Assembly (NCBI GenBank): GCA_037951165.1
Contig: JBBDHG010000151.1
Span: 806,001-870,000, forward strand
Direction: 5' to 3'
Source of the DNA: Lophius americanus
Taxonomy: Eukaryota; Chordata; Actinopteri; Lophiiformes; Lophiidae
DNA length: 64,000 nucleotides
The first letter of the stretch is position 1, and every line of letters starts with the position of its first letter. This document shows positions 12,272 to 24,297 of the stretch, piece by piece. The position numbers were made by a program, and so were the translations under genes. The notes beneath the pieces are model-generated. The model did no database searches and had not been told where the DNA came from. It saw only the letters and a program-made list of their open reading frames with translations.

Positions 12272-13036
12272 ATCAATCAGCCATAACATTAAAACCACCT
12301 GCCTTATAAGCGCATGCATTTATGTGTATTTTGCTATGAGAGATCGCAATAACGTTTTCAGAAACGTTTTCCTGTTCTGCAGGATCCGATGGCTCTGACT
12401 AGTTTCACTTTCACTTCCCCCTTGCATCAATCAGACTCGGGCATCCCATGACGGTGTCATCTTCCTCAGACCTCTGGTAGATGCTAGCCCGTACCAACCG
12501 GGAACATCCCAACAAGATCGGCAGGTTTGAAGATGCTCTGACCCAGTCCTCCAGCCGTCACAATTTGGCCCTTTGTCCAAGGTGAAAAATATTCACCATC
12601 TACAATCGTGATTACAGGACCAGGATCTTGTATTTACGCGATCAGGAGGAGTCGTTGGTTTATTTGCACATGCCTTGTGACATATATCACGCGTCTGTAA
12701 CCGGATCATTCCTTTCACCTGGTTTTGTGACAGTTTTATCCGTACATATATTGATCTTTCATTAGTGTCATCAATCGTGAAGCAGAATAAATCCACTTAT
12801 TATATTAGGAAACCGCCGTTTTGCAGCTTGTTTGCAATGGAATTTGAACAGGAAGAGCATTTCGATCGTGATCGTGATAGTTCATGGCCACGCAAAATTA
12901 GGCGACAAATGGGATGATGCTGGGAGACAACCTTTAAATACTTGTGTGTAACCCAAGATATATGGGAATGTTTGTACTGGGTGATATATGTGACAGTATT
13001 AAGCAGCTGGTTTTAATGCTATGGCTGATCAGTGTA
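12272..13036 (-). mobile_element. Decayed Tc1-like DNA transposon
   Basis: Bounded by inverted ends: AATCAGCCATAACATTAAAA at about 12,275 and, reversed, TTTTAATGCTATGGCTGAT near 13,011. The minus strand at 12,500-12,580 reads AAGGGCCAAATTGTGACGGC then GACTGGGTCAGAGCATCTTC, which matches the N-terminal transposase part of the fish Tc1 element whose ends read CAGCCATAACATTA. At about 765 bp it is internally deleted; the catalytic DDE part is not recognisable. Confidence 0.8.
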
Positions 13037-13964
13037 CTTCTTGATTTTTTTTCCTTGTTCTTGTTTTACATACAGTATAATCACATATTCTTGGTTTTAT
13101 TTTATCTTTCGCTTACATAAAGTATATTTTTTAAATGTTTTCCTAGACCTTCCTTTCGAAGGGAAACTTGTGAGTGCCTTGTGGAAGCTTATTAGGGTCC
13201 AAACGAAGAGTAAAAGAATGTGTTAAATAAATAAATAACTCACACTTCCATGCTACACCGGCTACGGAACACGGAATATATAGACATGCTGCTCTTGCGT
13301 TATAATTAAAGGAACAGTGAGAGAGCCCTACCCTCCTGCCAGGGAACAATGCAGCACCTCCATGAAAAAAAAATTGCATCCTAGCTTTTCATACACTGGT
13401 GTATAAATGAATAATTGGTGCGAGAACTCCAGAGCTGCAAAACAAGCGGCAATGGCTTGCACTTGAAATTACCAACAGGGATAATATGTCAAATTATGCC
13501 CTCTGAATATGCTAGTTTTTCCCACTGACAGGTTTTGATTGTTATTATAAATGTTTTCCTCGCATGGAGAATAACACTACAGAGACCTTTGTGCTCAAGA
13601 ATAAAATCATTTTTTCTTTAACTAGAAAAAACGTAAATTTCCGCTCCAACAACCAGTAACTGCGTTTTGGCCTCAATAATTAACCCACAATCATAGATGT
13701 TCAAATATGGAGGAGGGGTGAGAGGTAGGATGGACATCGGAATCAGCAGAGGTAAACGGCTTACAGAATAAAAATATTTTCAGAACTAGTGTGGGGAATT
13801 GTGTTTTTTTTTTTTTTTTTTAAGCCAATCGGTGACAGGATTATAGTTTTCCCTGTCTGTTCATCTTCTGCTAGTTGATTAAAATAAAGCCAACTAATTC
13901 AAACGTTCTGTTATTGTGACCTAATTGTTATTGTGACCTAATTGAGTAAGTGTGACACCCGAAG
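13037..13964. other. Non-coding, no gene seen
   Basis: A poly-T run near 13,804-13,822 is the only structure noted. Confidence 0.5.
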
Positions 13965-14395
13965 AAAAGTTCTACAGGTGTCACAAAGATGCGGCGGGAG
14001 ATTTTCTCGAACAACCAAACTTCCAAAAAGTTGGTCCGATTTAGTCAAAATATCGTGCATACGAATAGACTTGATGACTAGACTTGAGCTTTTTTTGGAA
14101 AAACTATTTCTCGTCCAATTGGGTCCAAATTGAGTTTATATGAATCTACACAATATCTTGTTTTATTGCTATTTACTATTATTATTATTTACTATTATTG
14201 CTACGCTCAGAAAAAATAATAAAGTGTGTTTGTCTCATCATTGAGTCCGGGGGGGATTTTATCTTAGAGCCTTCATAGAAATAGGGTGAGTCAATACGGA
14301 CTTTTTGAGATTTAATTTGAAGGGTTCAATAAGATGGACTGCTTGTACAAGGCAGGGGATTGGGCACTTTTTGGAAAATACTCTTGTCGGATTTC
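13965..14395 (+). repeat. Interspersed repeat family A, rearranged copy
   Basis: Contains AGTTGGTCCGATTTAGTC, TCGTGCATACGAATAGACTT, a short ATT-rich simple tract, and the late block TTTGAAGGGTTCAATAAGA then TTGGGCACTTTTTGGAAAAT. The order resembles the 7,628-8,050 copy. Confidence 0.5.
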
Positions 14396-17300
14396 ACAAA
14401 TTAGCCAACAAGAATCCTTACACATAGTATACAAGACAATAGTATACTAAGGGAAGTACATGATTTGAGACACCATGAGCTCTGTGAGTATACACTGTAC
14501 AAGCTTTTGGCTAAATGCTAACTGTCTGACCCTCTTAGTTTATTGGGAAGTGTTAGCATGCTAACAATTCCTAATTAGCACTCAACGCAATGTACAACTG
14601 AAGAAGACTGGGCGGAAGGTCTAATGGTTCAAGATATTTGGTTGTTAACTAAAGAGCTTGACTAATTAGAATTGATCCAGCACCATCACCTGCGTCCTTT
14701 ACAGTAACTATTCATTAAGAAAAGCGATAAACGTCTCCAGCAAGTGTCAACACAACTCATCCGATAGCTTCCTAGATATCGGTATTTGAAATGGAGAGGT
14801 GAATGAATCAACTGAGAGATTAATAAACCGCCAGCGTTGGTCACATTATTGAGAAGAAACAGATTTCCTACGTTTTCCGGGGACAACTCTTCCTTTCCAC
14901 ACTCTTCCTAACTGATGAAGACGCACCGCTTCATCTGCCTTTGCTCGCACGACAATTCTCCTTCAGTAGGAAGGCGGAGCATTTGGGGTGGTGGAGAGGA
15001 AAATCAAAGTATTAGATCATTACTGTGCTAATCTCATTGCCATTTAGACCAAAATTGATTACCATAGGAAGGACCCCCGGCATCATGGCCTCCTCAACCC
15101 TGTCTCATTGTTCAGAGCCCATGGCCTTATTCAATAAGAGCTAAAGGCCAGGCTGGTGTTTATATGGGAGGTAATTAACTTAGTGCCTTGCCATGCTAAG
15201 TAGCATCCCCTCCAAAATCAATCCAGTCAGTGTGACCCACTCTACAGGGTCACCTGTGACTGTTACTGGCTGAGCAGAGGAGGTGCAGGCTGGTCGTATT
15301 TTTAGTCTCTGAAGCTTTTTCCTTTTCTTTTTTTACGTTAACAGAAGCCTTTCCTCTGTGTGTAAGAGGAATAAACACCCAAGTGGTGAGTTTACACGAT
15401 AATGGAGAAAAAAGTGACAAAAGAGGGATCAGCAAAAAGGATGCCTTTTTTTTACGATGTCATCGTAAAACACAAATGCTGATTCTATGAAAACGCCATC
15501 ACAGGTGAAAAATCGAGAGATTTGAGAAAGCAATTATAAGACGCACACTTCCAGCATCCCTAAAACCCACATGTGACATTTCATTTATGGCTATCCAGTG
15601 ATTTTTTTGAGGAGCTATGGATAGAACATACATTCTGACCGCAAGCAAAATGTCATGTAAATCACCTAAATTCTAATTTGCTTGACCAATTATGAGATAC
15701 ACACCTTGAGAAGTTCCTACAAAACACTTGTGAAGAATTATTTATATCTATCCTTAGGTTTTGGAGGAGGTGTGGGTATAACATACCCTCCAGAAGTGAA
15801 CACAAATGTGTTTAAAATATAAAAATAAACAAATTAAAGAAGCAATTTCAAATACGATGTAATACTTAATCAAATTGTATCCAGCAGTGAAGTTGTGTGT
15901 TTCCATAATATCCTCAGAATTCGAGCAAAAGGACATGAAAATCTCCTAAATTCAAATGTACATACGTAAATGTAAAAATGAGCAAACTGAAGAAGCCAAT
16001 CAGGACAAAACAAATAATCCATGAAAAATCACAGAATTATATGAGGGGGTTTTTGAAGAGAGAGTGCAGGAAAAATGAAATGTAATTTGCCTTAAATCTA
16101 ATGTAAAAGAAAAAAATAAAGAATTTGAAGATACTAATAACAATCACCCTTTAAGGGTCCCTGAAAACCATTCACCAAATCAAGCAGTTTTTTTTGAAGA
16201 AATGTGGTAATCCAATACTCTCTGACTGTGTCGTCATGACATGAAAACTGCCCAAATGTAGCCTGAAAGACAGTTTTCAAAAAGAAGCTTATTATAAGAT
16301 GGATACATTCAGGGTCTCCGTTTTTTAAGGGTGTGGACGGATCAAATTCTGAAAATGCAAGAAAAATGGCCTGAAGAAACCAATTAATGAGATTTATCGA
16401 ATCTCGCAAATGATATTTGAAATCTCTTTACTTCTGTCCAGCAACTTTCGAGGAGAAGTTGACAAACCGAATGTTAAAATTCAAACGTCCCTAAGAAATG
16501 AATTACGAGATACACACCTGTAGTAATAAATAGTGAAAGGTCATTGAATTCCTTCGGGTGTCTGTTGAGGAGGAGGCGTTGCAGATGTACACACAATGAT
16601 GATGGATAAGGGAAACATCTGACGCCATCACACACTCACACTAAGATAACGGCAATGACGGCCGACATGTCAACTGAAAAAAAACACTTGTTTTCTATAG
16701 TTTGACGCATCGACACAGAGGTTGATAAATAGATAAAAGAACAGGATGTGGAACAGAGGCTGAGAGCTGGATCAAAGCCACAAGAGCAGGAAGTAAAAAT
16801 CCAAGCGCTGAGAGCCGATAGGTTGTCCATTGTTGCCCGAGCTGCTCGGCGTACTGTAAATATGTCCCACTTGGTGGGAATCAGTGTAAACGGCAGCTAG
16901 CAGCTGGTGCTTAGCGGGGTCCTTCTGGCTGAAGCCCACAGCCACCGCCGGCCCACTGATGAAGACAGATGGATTGGGCCCCAGCCCCGACGCAGGAAAC
17001 GCACCCCCGAGCCGGCAGATTAGAGCCAAGCCTCCGATAGAGCTCGGAGGGAGAGAGAGGGGAGACCGGACCCCCTCTCGTCCGGTGCACCGCCTCCTTC
17101 CACGTGAACTCTTGAACCGGGAGATGGACGGGGAAAGTTTATGAGGAAATAAACGTGCAGGTGAATGAACGACAAGAGAGACATTTATTCAGCTCATTAT
17201 AGGTGCAGTGTGTAGAAATTGGGAGCATCCTGGTGAAAAAAAATGGAATATAAAGTCCAAAACTAAAGTAAAGTATATTATAAGATAATATAATAAATAA

Positions 17301-17992
17301 AACATTTTTTAGAAAAAGTCTTGGCTCATTTTTTTTTTTTTACTTGTCTCTGGAAAACTGTTTTGTGTTTTGACAAAGAGATGGATCTTATCAGCGACAA
17401 GCACGAAACCCTACCGTCAAAGCAAGCTTGTAGACCCGCCTCGTGAAACCCTTCAGAGGTGAACAGTGGGGTTCATACGGTCCGAAAAATGCGACGAGAT
17501 AATGGCAAAGAGCATGTGACCTGAATCTACTATTTCTATAATGTCTAATTTCTCCTTCTGCGGAGAAAACAGGTTTAAAACTGGAATCCATATAATTCAC
17601 CTGTATCATAAGTGACGTAAAAATACGCTATAAATGAGCGTTAGATTTGTGTGAGATTCCAGGTTTGAGGCTGCAGGACATCTGCTCTGGTCTCCCTCTA
17701 ATAACCTTTTATAGATGGATGCCATCCAAACAGGGAGCAGCTGTGATGCACCGCCAGAATTGTTTGTCATGCAGGACGCCGCCTTGCAGAATGCATCTAA
17801 TACTGCGCCCAAAGAAAAGTCTCGAGGAGACGCGTCTCAATGACTGCTGAGGAGCTGATAAGATGTAACGCCTTTTATCCTCAGACTAACAGACCTCGAC
17901 TAAAACATCAACCGTCCTGAGATCACCAGAACAAGACACAACTTAAACCGATTGCGACTGGAGGCCTCAGGCGTGATTTCAACTTTTGGGTA
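14396..17992. other. Non-coding; one conserved-element-like stretch
   Basis: No gene. The block at about 14,930-15,240 is non-repetitive, with AATTGATTACC, GGTAATTAACTT and GCCATTTAGACC, and resembles a conserved non-coding element, though conservation cannot be tested here. ORFs are short and unrecognised. Confidence 0.4.
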
Positions 17993-18318
17993 TGCCCACT
18001 AATTATGCCCCCCAAAAAGTCGAGGACATTATGGAATCGTCGTCGCCGCCACCGCAGATCCTTTTTTTTATTCACGCAATAACTCAAAAACTGTTTCAAT
18101 GATCGTTTTCAAATTTGTGACCCACATAGACCTTAGTGAGGGGAAGAACTGGAATAATTTTGGGACAAGTCAGTTGCATATTTCCGACACTAGGGGAGCT
18201 TTAGTTTCAAAAAAAGAAAAGTCCAAATTTGGCGCATATGAATGGACTCATGGAAGTTCCCTCAGAGGGACTGGGGGCTTTACAAGAATACGCCCCTGCC
18301 GTCGGGGGCCAACAGCGT
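17993..18318 (+). repeat. Interspersed repeat family A copy (best preserved)
   Basis: Blocks in order: AAAGTCGAGGACATTATGGA, CGTCGTCGCCGCCACCGCAG, ACGCAATAACTCAAAAACTG, ACATAGACCTTAGTGAGGGG, AGTCAGTTGCATATTTCCGA, CACTAGGGGAGCTTTAG, GGCGCATATGAATGGACTC. One frame reads T-H-I-D-L-S-E-G-K-N-W, then Q-L-H-I-S-D-T-R-G. The same near-coding string appears in the copies at 3,189 and 29,600. Confidence 0.75.
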
Positions 18319-19094
18319 TTGCCTAGTTTCATGAGGTAATGGGACTTTTTTTGCCTTCCTTTTACAGTTCCCAGTGAAAATGACTGATATTAGACAGCAG
18401 CCAGAACATCTGGTACTTTATGAAGCATTAATATCTGCATAAAAGGACATTTCAACACAGACATTTACACGCAATACACATTTGCCTGTATCAAGCATTT
18501 ACCCAATGGTTGATGAGACGAGCCTCGTCTGAGTTATATGTCCAAAACAAACCCAAAACAAATAAACTCAATGATTTTGCTCAGAAACCCTGATAAGAAA
18601 TACCCCAAAGTCCACGTTATTCTTGTTGTTTTTGTTGGATTGGACCGGGACGACCCTTAACATTTGACAGAGTTAAAAAAGATATTGTTTCTAAAATGTG
18701 ATGAGTTAATAAGAAAAAGACGTTTTGATCAAAATCTAGCATCCGTAAAAGAAATTGCAAAAACCAGGAATGAGTTAAATATGAGGCTCTTGTGTTTAAG
18801 AAGCTCATCACATCTTTATCTACCTCAAACCGAATGAAGAAGAACGTACACCGACTCACACGTTTACTTCTGCTGTTTGGGGGGAGTGAGACCGAGGGAT
18901 TGCGGGGTGAGCTACATTGACTTTTAACAGGAGAGAGAACGACGCACTGAGCTGTCAATCATCACCATTCCCTCGTCATTAGCAGTGTAGTTTAAAGTGA
19001 TGTGAAGACGCTCTAACTCCCATCTGCTGTAACTGACTCTCTAACTTACTCCATTCATTAGCAGCTCTGGATCCCATTAATGTAATCCTAACTT
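18319..19094. other. Non-coding, no gene seen
   Basis: Nothing recognisable. Confidence 0.5.
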
Positions 19095-19148
19095 CTAGCA
19101 CACAAAGTGATCAGCCACAACATTAGAACCAGTAAATGGCTGATCAAT
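19095..19148. mobile_element. Tc1-like terminal-repeat fragment
   Basis: TGATCAGCCACAACATTAGA then, 16 bp on, ATGGCTGATCAAT: terminal repeats of the CAGCCATAACATTA Tc1 family with almost all internal sequence missing. Confidence 0.6.
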
Positions 19149-19150
19149 AT

Positions 19151-19221
19151 CTTCCTCCTCTTCTTCTTCTTTTTTTCGGCTTCTACCTTTTGGGATCGCC
19201 AGAGCGGATCGCTTGTTTCCA
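19151..19221 (-). mobile_element. 3' terminus of the RTE-like LINE (second copy)
   Basis: The minus strand reads TCTGGCGATCCCAAAAGG, TAGAAGCCGAAAAAAAGAAG and a GAAGAAG tail, the same terminus as the plus-strand copy ending near 7,575. It is 5'-truncated and lies directly beside the Tc1 terminal fragment. Confidence 0.7.
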
Positions 19222-21619
19222 ACCGTAAGTCGGTACCCCTGCTGGTTAACTATACCAGTGACGGTATTTGTTAGCCGGGGGCCCGACCCTCAAACGTTGA
19301 GTTAATTTAATTTAAAATGGCCTATTTTGTATGAAAAACAAAAATTCCTCATTAAAGAATTTTTTAATCCTGATTATTTTTAAACACATGCTGGACCAAA
19401 TTGTTTTGACATTTCATGGTAAATTTTAGAGTGTCTAAGATTTTTTTGTTTAATGAATAAATGCTCTCCAAAGAAATAAAAAACATGCAAATTTTACGCC
19501 ATTTTAATTCTACGGCATTTCTCCATAGATTGATGGAATGTCACGTTTAGCGTAAGTAAGTGTAACAATTAAAAACAAGACAATATATGTGGTCTCTGTC
19601 GTTATGGGTGGGCCTTCAATGCCCACCCACAATGCCGTGCCTGCCTCGGCGCGTGGAAGCTGCAGCATCCTCTTTAAGGAGTCTATTGATCAGAAGAGAT
19701 TCCCTGCTTGGTGTTTTACATTCGGCTCTGGCACGTCTCTGATGGACTCAGTGTGATGTGAACATAATTAAGACTGCATCACATTAACAGATGGCTGCAG
19801 CGTCACACTGACTGACACACACACACACGCACACACACACAGCCATGCACGCACATACAGGAGCTTGTAGGCTGAATACATCCTGGGGAAGCTGGGGTAG
19901 AGGACAATGCATGGACGCGGTGATGGGTGCAATGTTTTCAGAACAAACTTCAGAATGTCATTTAAAACGAGACAGATTGTTTTGTTTTTTTTAAAACGCT
20001 CCAACTGCGTTGTGTCGCGGTGAAGATTTAATTAAAAAAAAAAAAAGCGTTAAAAAATCTATAATTCCTGGCACATTGAATTTCTCATTATTGTCCTCAT
20101 TTCTATTATGTCGTTTGAATTAAAGATCATATGAATCTCCAAAGGGTAACAAGCATTAGAGGAACAAAAAAATGTTCTCTCCCTGCTGAGGACTTTTGAA
20201 TTTCTCATTTTCATTCCTCCGGTAACGAACAAAATTCAGAGTCGATTTAAAATCATCATTCAGAGGAAAATTCAAATGAATAAATTCATGCGTTGGCAAA
20301 ATGTGTTGAAGCTAGAATATGTTGTATGATATATTTATTATAAGTTAAGATATTTGCATAAAAACCAGAATGTTTAATATTTGTGTAGAAATTATAAATA
20401 TTTTTTCCTTTTTTCAAGATTTCAAAAAAAAAGAAGTTTTTTCAAATCTTTTGAGTCTTTAAATGGAAAATTCTGAGATCCAGGAAAGAGAGAAAAAAAA
20501 TAAAAGGGCCACAGGAGAGGACATCTTCTTAAGAATGTTGACTATAAAAGTATAAAGAAAAAAGAAATGTTACCTGGAAACAGAGTCAGAACTCCGACTT
20601 AATCCTCCGACTTTACTCTCAGGATACAAACTTAAAATCAAATTAATAGGAAAAAAATTTTTTTTTAACTATAGATCCTATAACAACCCACTTCATAAAG
20701 ATGTTTGTGACGTTGGTAGGTAAAGAGGAGGATCAGGTTCACACGGTTACGTTTTTCCAAGGAACTTTGTCTTTAAACTGAGAATTCTGACCTAATTTTC
20801 TGACCTATTTCTTACAAATTTGATAACCCAAAATCAAAATCCTAAACAAAAAACATCAAATCATGTGTTTAACGTCTTTCATAGAGGACAAAATAAACGT
20901 GTTAGCTGACAGACCTTAACAGAAAAAAAAATTTGGAGTTCGATATATGAAATGTTTATATGGAAGATCGCAAAATATGGATTGACATGCAGGAAACGTA
21001 TGTGGAACTTCACTGAACGGCGGGTCCGCCCATTGTGTTGGCTTCCATTTTCCGTTCCCGTCCCGGCTTTCATCCCCCCCCCCCGTCGTTTGTGTGTGTG
21101 TGTTTTTTTTGTTAATATAGCGGGGGCACCTCGGGGAGCAGCTGAGAAAACAGCAGTAGCGGCTCAAGCCACATACAATTTGATGACACGAGCAGAAAAA
21201 TCAATAGGAATTCATTGAAAAACGCCCTCAGAGCCTCACTTCCTGAACAAAAGAACAATTCACTGCGTTCCAGCTGAAGCGGTTACGGCCCGGTTAAGTC
21301 GTTCTCCTGCAGCAATCAAACCACGCCTGGTTCAGGCAGCGCGTCATCCGTCCCGTGCCTTACCCGCCGCCACAAGCCTTCATCATTCCTCCGGCCGCCG
21401 AGCTCTGACAGCGTTTTTCCTTTTGAGACATCATTTACAGTTTCAGGGTGAAAACAAGCGGCAAAGTGAGAAGTTAGCAGAGGAAGGGTGAAGAAAATAT
21501 ATATATATATGTTTGTGACTCTTCGGAGAAGTCGTCGCCACCTTCTGCTCCTTGCTTCGCAGCCCCAGCTCTAATATCGGGGTTATAACGGTACGCAGAA
21601 ATATTCAAAGTGTGAGACC
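19222..21619. other. Non-coding, no gene seen
   Basis: AT-rich, with a short (CA)n at about 19,816-19,842 and several A-rich runs. No gene or repeat family recognised. Confidence 0.45.
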
Positions 21620-21654
21620 ACGATTGGTCCAGTTGTGTTTACTGGACCAATCGT
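21620..21654. repeat. Perfect 13-bp inverted repeat with CCAAT motifs
   Basis: Arms ACGATTGGTCCAG and CTGGACCAATCGT around a 9-nt loop. Each arm carries a CCAAT core (one per orientation). Confidence 0.7.
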
Positions 21655-22264
21655 GAAAAAAAAAGCCCAACATTTTCGCAAAAAAATGTCCATCTCTGGT
21701 TTTTAATGCATATTATACGTATATAATACGTTTGTTTTTGGAGACATAACCTCTCCGAAGTATGGGGCCCCTCTTACTCATTTTTTCCAGAATACATTTG
21801 ATGAAACTTCTGAGATTATCTTGTATTCTCCTGTGGTACTGGTGCCTTTTCTTCTCTGCCGGACCTCTACACGGTTCCCCGACTCAAATATTTACGAATA
21901 TATACAGTTATTCTCCTCAGGTGTTCTTGTGATCGGCCGGTCTTTTCCTGTTACATAAAGTAAGGCTACAAATAACGACTATTTTGCTTATTGAAACAAT
22001 TCATCGACTATTCGGGTTATGGATTTTTTTTTTCTCTCCTGGTTAAATAAAGGTTAAGAGGAAAAAAAAAATATATATATATAAAGAAATCACACGATTA
22101 CTGAATGGCTCTAATTCAGCTATCAGCTTTTGAATTTAGCTTTAGGTGGTTTTAGGCACATGCCGACATGTTACTGCATCAACACTCTCTCTTATGTCGC
22201 ATCTATTCGGACATGCGTGCGTCCGTGATGTGATCCCGCCTCCACGAGCGACGCAACCTGCACG
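21655..22264. other. Non-coding, no gene seen
   Basis: Nothing recognisable apart from short AT runs near 22,070. Confidence 0.5.
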
Positions 22265-22352
22265 ATTTAAACGCTGGGACACACTGACATAACCGATGTT
22301 GCCCATGTCGCCTGCCAGTGGTTAGAATGTTATGGCTTATTAGTTTATAGCT
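22265..22352. mobile_element. Tc1-like right-end fragment
   Basis: CCAGTGGTTAGAATGTTATG then GCTTATTAG: one end of the Tc1 family seen elsewhere in the window. The other end is not visible. Confidence 0.45.
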
Positions 22353-24232
22353 ACTGTCGGTTCTGTAAAGCAGCCAAATAGGTATAAGATCTGACTCTGA
22401 ATGTCCTACTTATAAACAGGAAGCAGGTGATGTCACTGAATCTCAGCTCAGATCTTTGTCACTTCTCACAAAGCCCACTCGCGGGCTGGACGTTAAACCA
22501 GGAGCTCAGGGGTTCCAGCTAGCCCCTCGATTCTCTCGGCTGGCATTTTGTTCATCATTGCACGCCATCATTTGATATGTGCCACTAAGGCCCACATTAA
22601 TCTACTCTATCCTCCCTCTGACGTCCTTCCTGCCCTGACGCGGCCCCTACGCCGCTTCTTAACTCGGCAGCGAATCTTGCATCGCGACAACTCTTCAAAA
22701 TCTGGCCTGACCTTATGTTTATTCGTGCGTGTAGGAGAAACAAGAAGAAGGCGTCTCCGCAGCGGAACCAGCCAGGCAGAGCCGAGGCAATCACCCAAGG
22801 GAGAAGAGACGGACAGAGTCTAACATTTAATTTCATACACACCCCACTGAGACGGAGACGGGGGGACGGCGAGAGGTTAGATAAGGGCAACGGAGTTCCT
22901 TTCATCATGGCTGACCTGATGCAAGTCTTGATGCAGCCGCTCTCTGTTCCCGCCCTGCAGACTGCCAGACCACAGGCGCTGCGGAGTGGAAGCCTCCATT
23001 TAGAACCCTTGGTGGACGGGAGAGTTCAGTAAAGAGGGTCATCATTTGCTGACCTTCGGAGGAGGAGGAGGAGGAGGAGGCGGGTCTTACGATGATGAGA
23101 GAACTGCATTACTGAGGCTAAAGTTTGGGATGAAAGTGTCACAGGTCATTTCATAGCACACAGGTGATTCTGCTTTGATCATTTCATCTCTATGGTTCCA
23201 TCTTCTTCTATCATCTCTGTGCCGGATCATTTCATCGAGCGCTTCCGCGAGAATCTCGCTGATAATGACCCGACCCCTACAGAACCGCTTAGTTTGTTGT
23301 TGTTGTTGTTTCCTCGCACAGATATCTGGTAGATCATATTGAAATAACATTGAAGTGGGCAGAAAATACACAGTTGGTTATCTCCAGCGTTTCTGGAAAC
23401 ATAACAAGGTGAATTTTGAGACCTTTGAAGATAATTATACTCGAAAATATCCCTACTGTCCTTTATAAAAAGAATACTGGAGTCCCGGTAAAATCTAAAA
23501 CAGATCAAACCAGACCTACTTTGTACTCTCTCACATTGAGGGTTTATCCTGAAATCTTATCCCCGTGATTGAACTCCTCCAATCAAATGTGATTTTATGT
23601 AAAAAAAAAACAGGTTTTTACGTAAAAAATTCAAAAACTTTAGTGTGTGAACTTTTATTTAATGTAATTTTAGTGATTAAAATCTGAACTGTGACAGTAA
23701 AATATGATATTTAATATAAATATTCACAAGTTGATTCATTTGCATCAAATTTGGGCTAAATCAGACCAACGGTTGAGAAACGATGGTCCTGAAAACCTTT
23801 GGAGATCATGATGTGATCAAATAGTTTACGAGTCATCGCAAACTACCTCAAGGTACAAACATTTGGCGACCAATAACGAACCCTGATTTTTAAATCCACG
23901 GATCGTGGATGGTCGATAATCTCCATCATACCAGCTTCAATAGAGTCATCAGCCACCACCGCCAGTATCCAGACTCCAAAGGTGGGATATTCCAGTCCGC
24001 TGCTCATGGCGGAGATCCTTCGATCACAATCCCACTGAAGAGTCTTCCACTCACGGGTTTCTGTCCAAAGCCCCAAATTCCGACCCCCTCCTTCTTTTTT
24101 TTCTTCTGATGAAAAATAACGAAGATATAAAAAATGAAAATAAAAATACGTTCAATATCAATAGGCCATATTACGTCACAATATTCATGGAAAAAGAGGT
24201 AAAACTGTTAGATACATTGACTCAGGATGTAG

Positions 24233-24235
<3 letters not shown>
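22353..24235. other. Non-coding; (GGA)n at 23,059-23,081
   Basis: A GC-rich patch at about 22,600-23,080 ends in a (GGA)n run. It gives overlapping ORFs of up to 105 codons in several frames with no recognisable domain. A partial family A-like string (AAATTTGGGCTAAATCAGAC, about 23,747) follows. Confidence 0.45.

Positions 24236-24293
<58 letters not shown>
24236..24293. repeat. (TA)n microsatellite
   Basis: 58 bp of uninterrupted TA. Confidence 0.97.
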
Positions 24294-24297
<4 letters not shown>

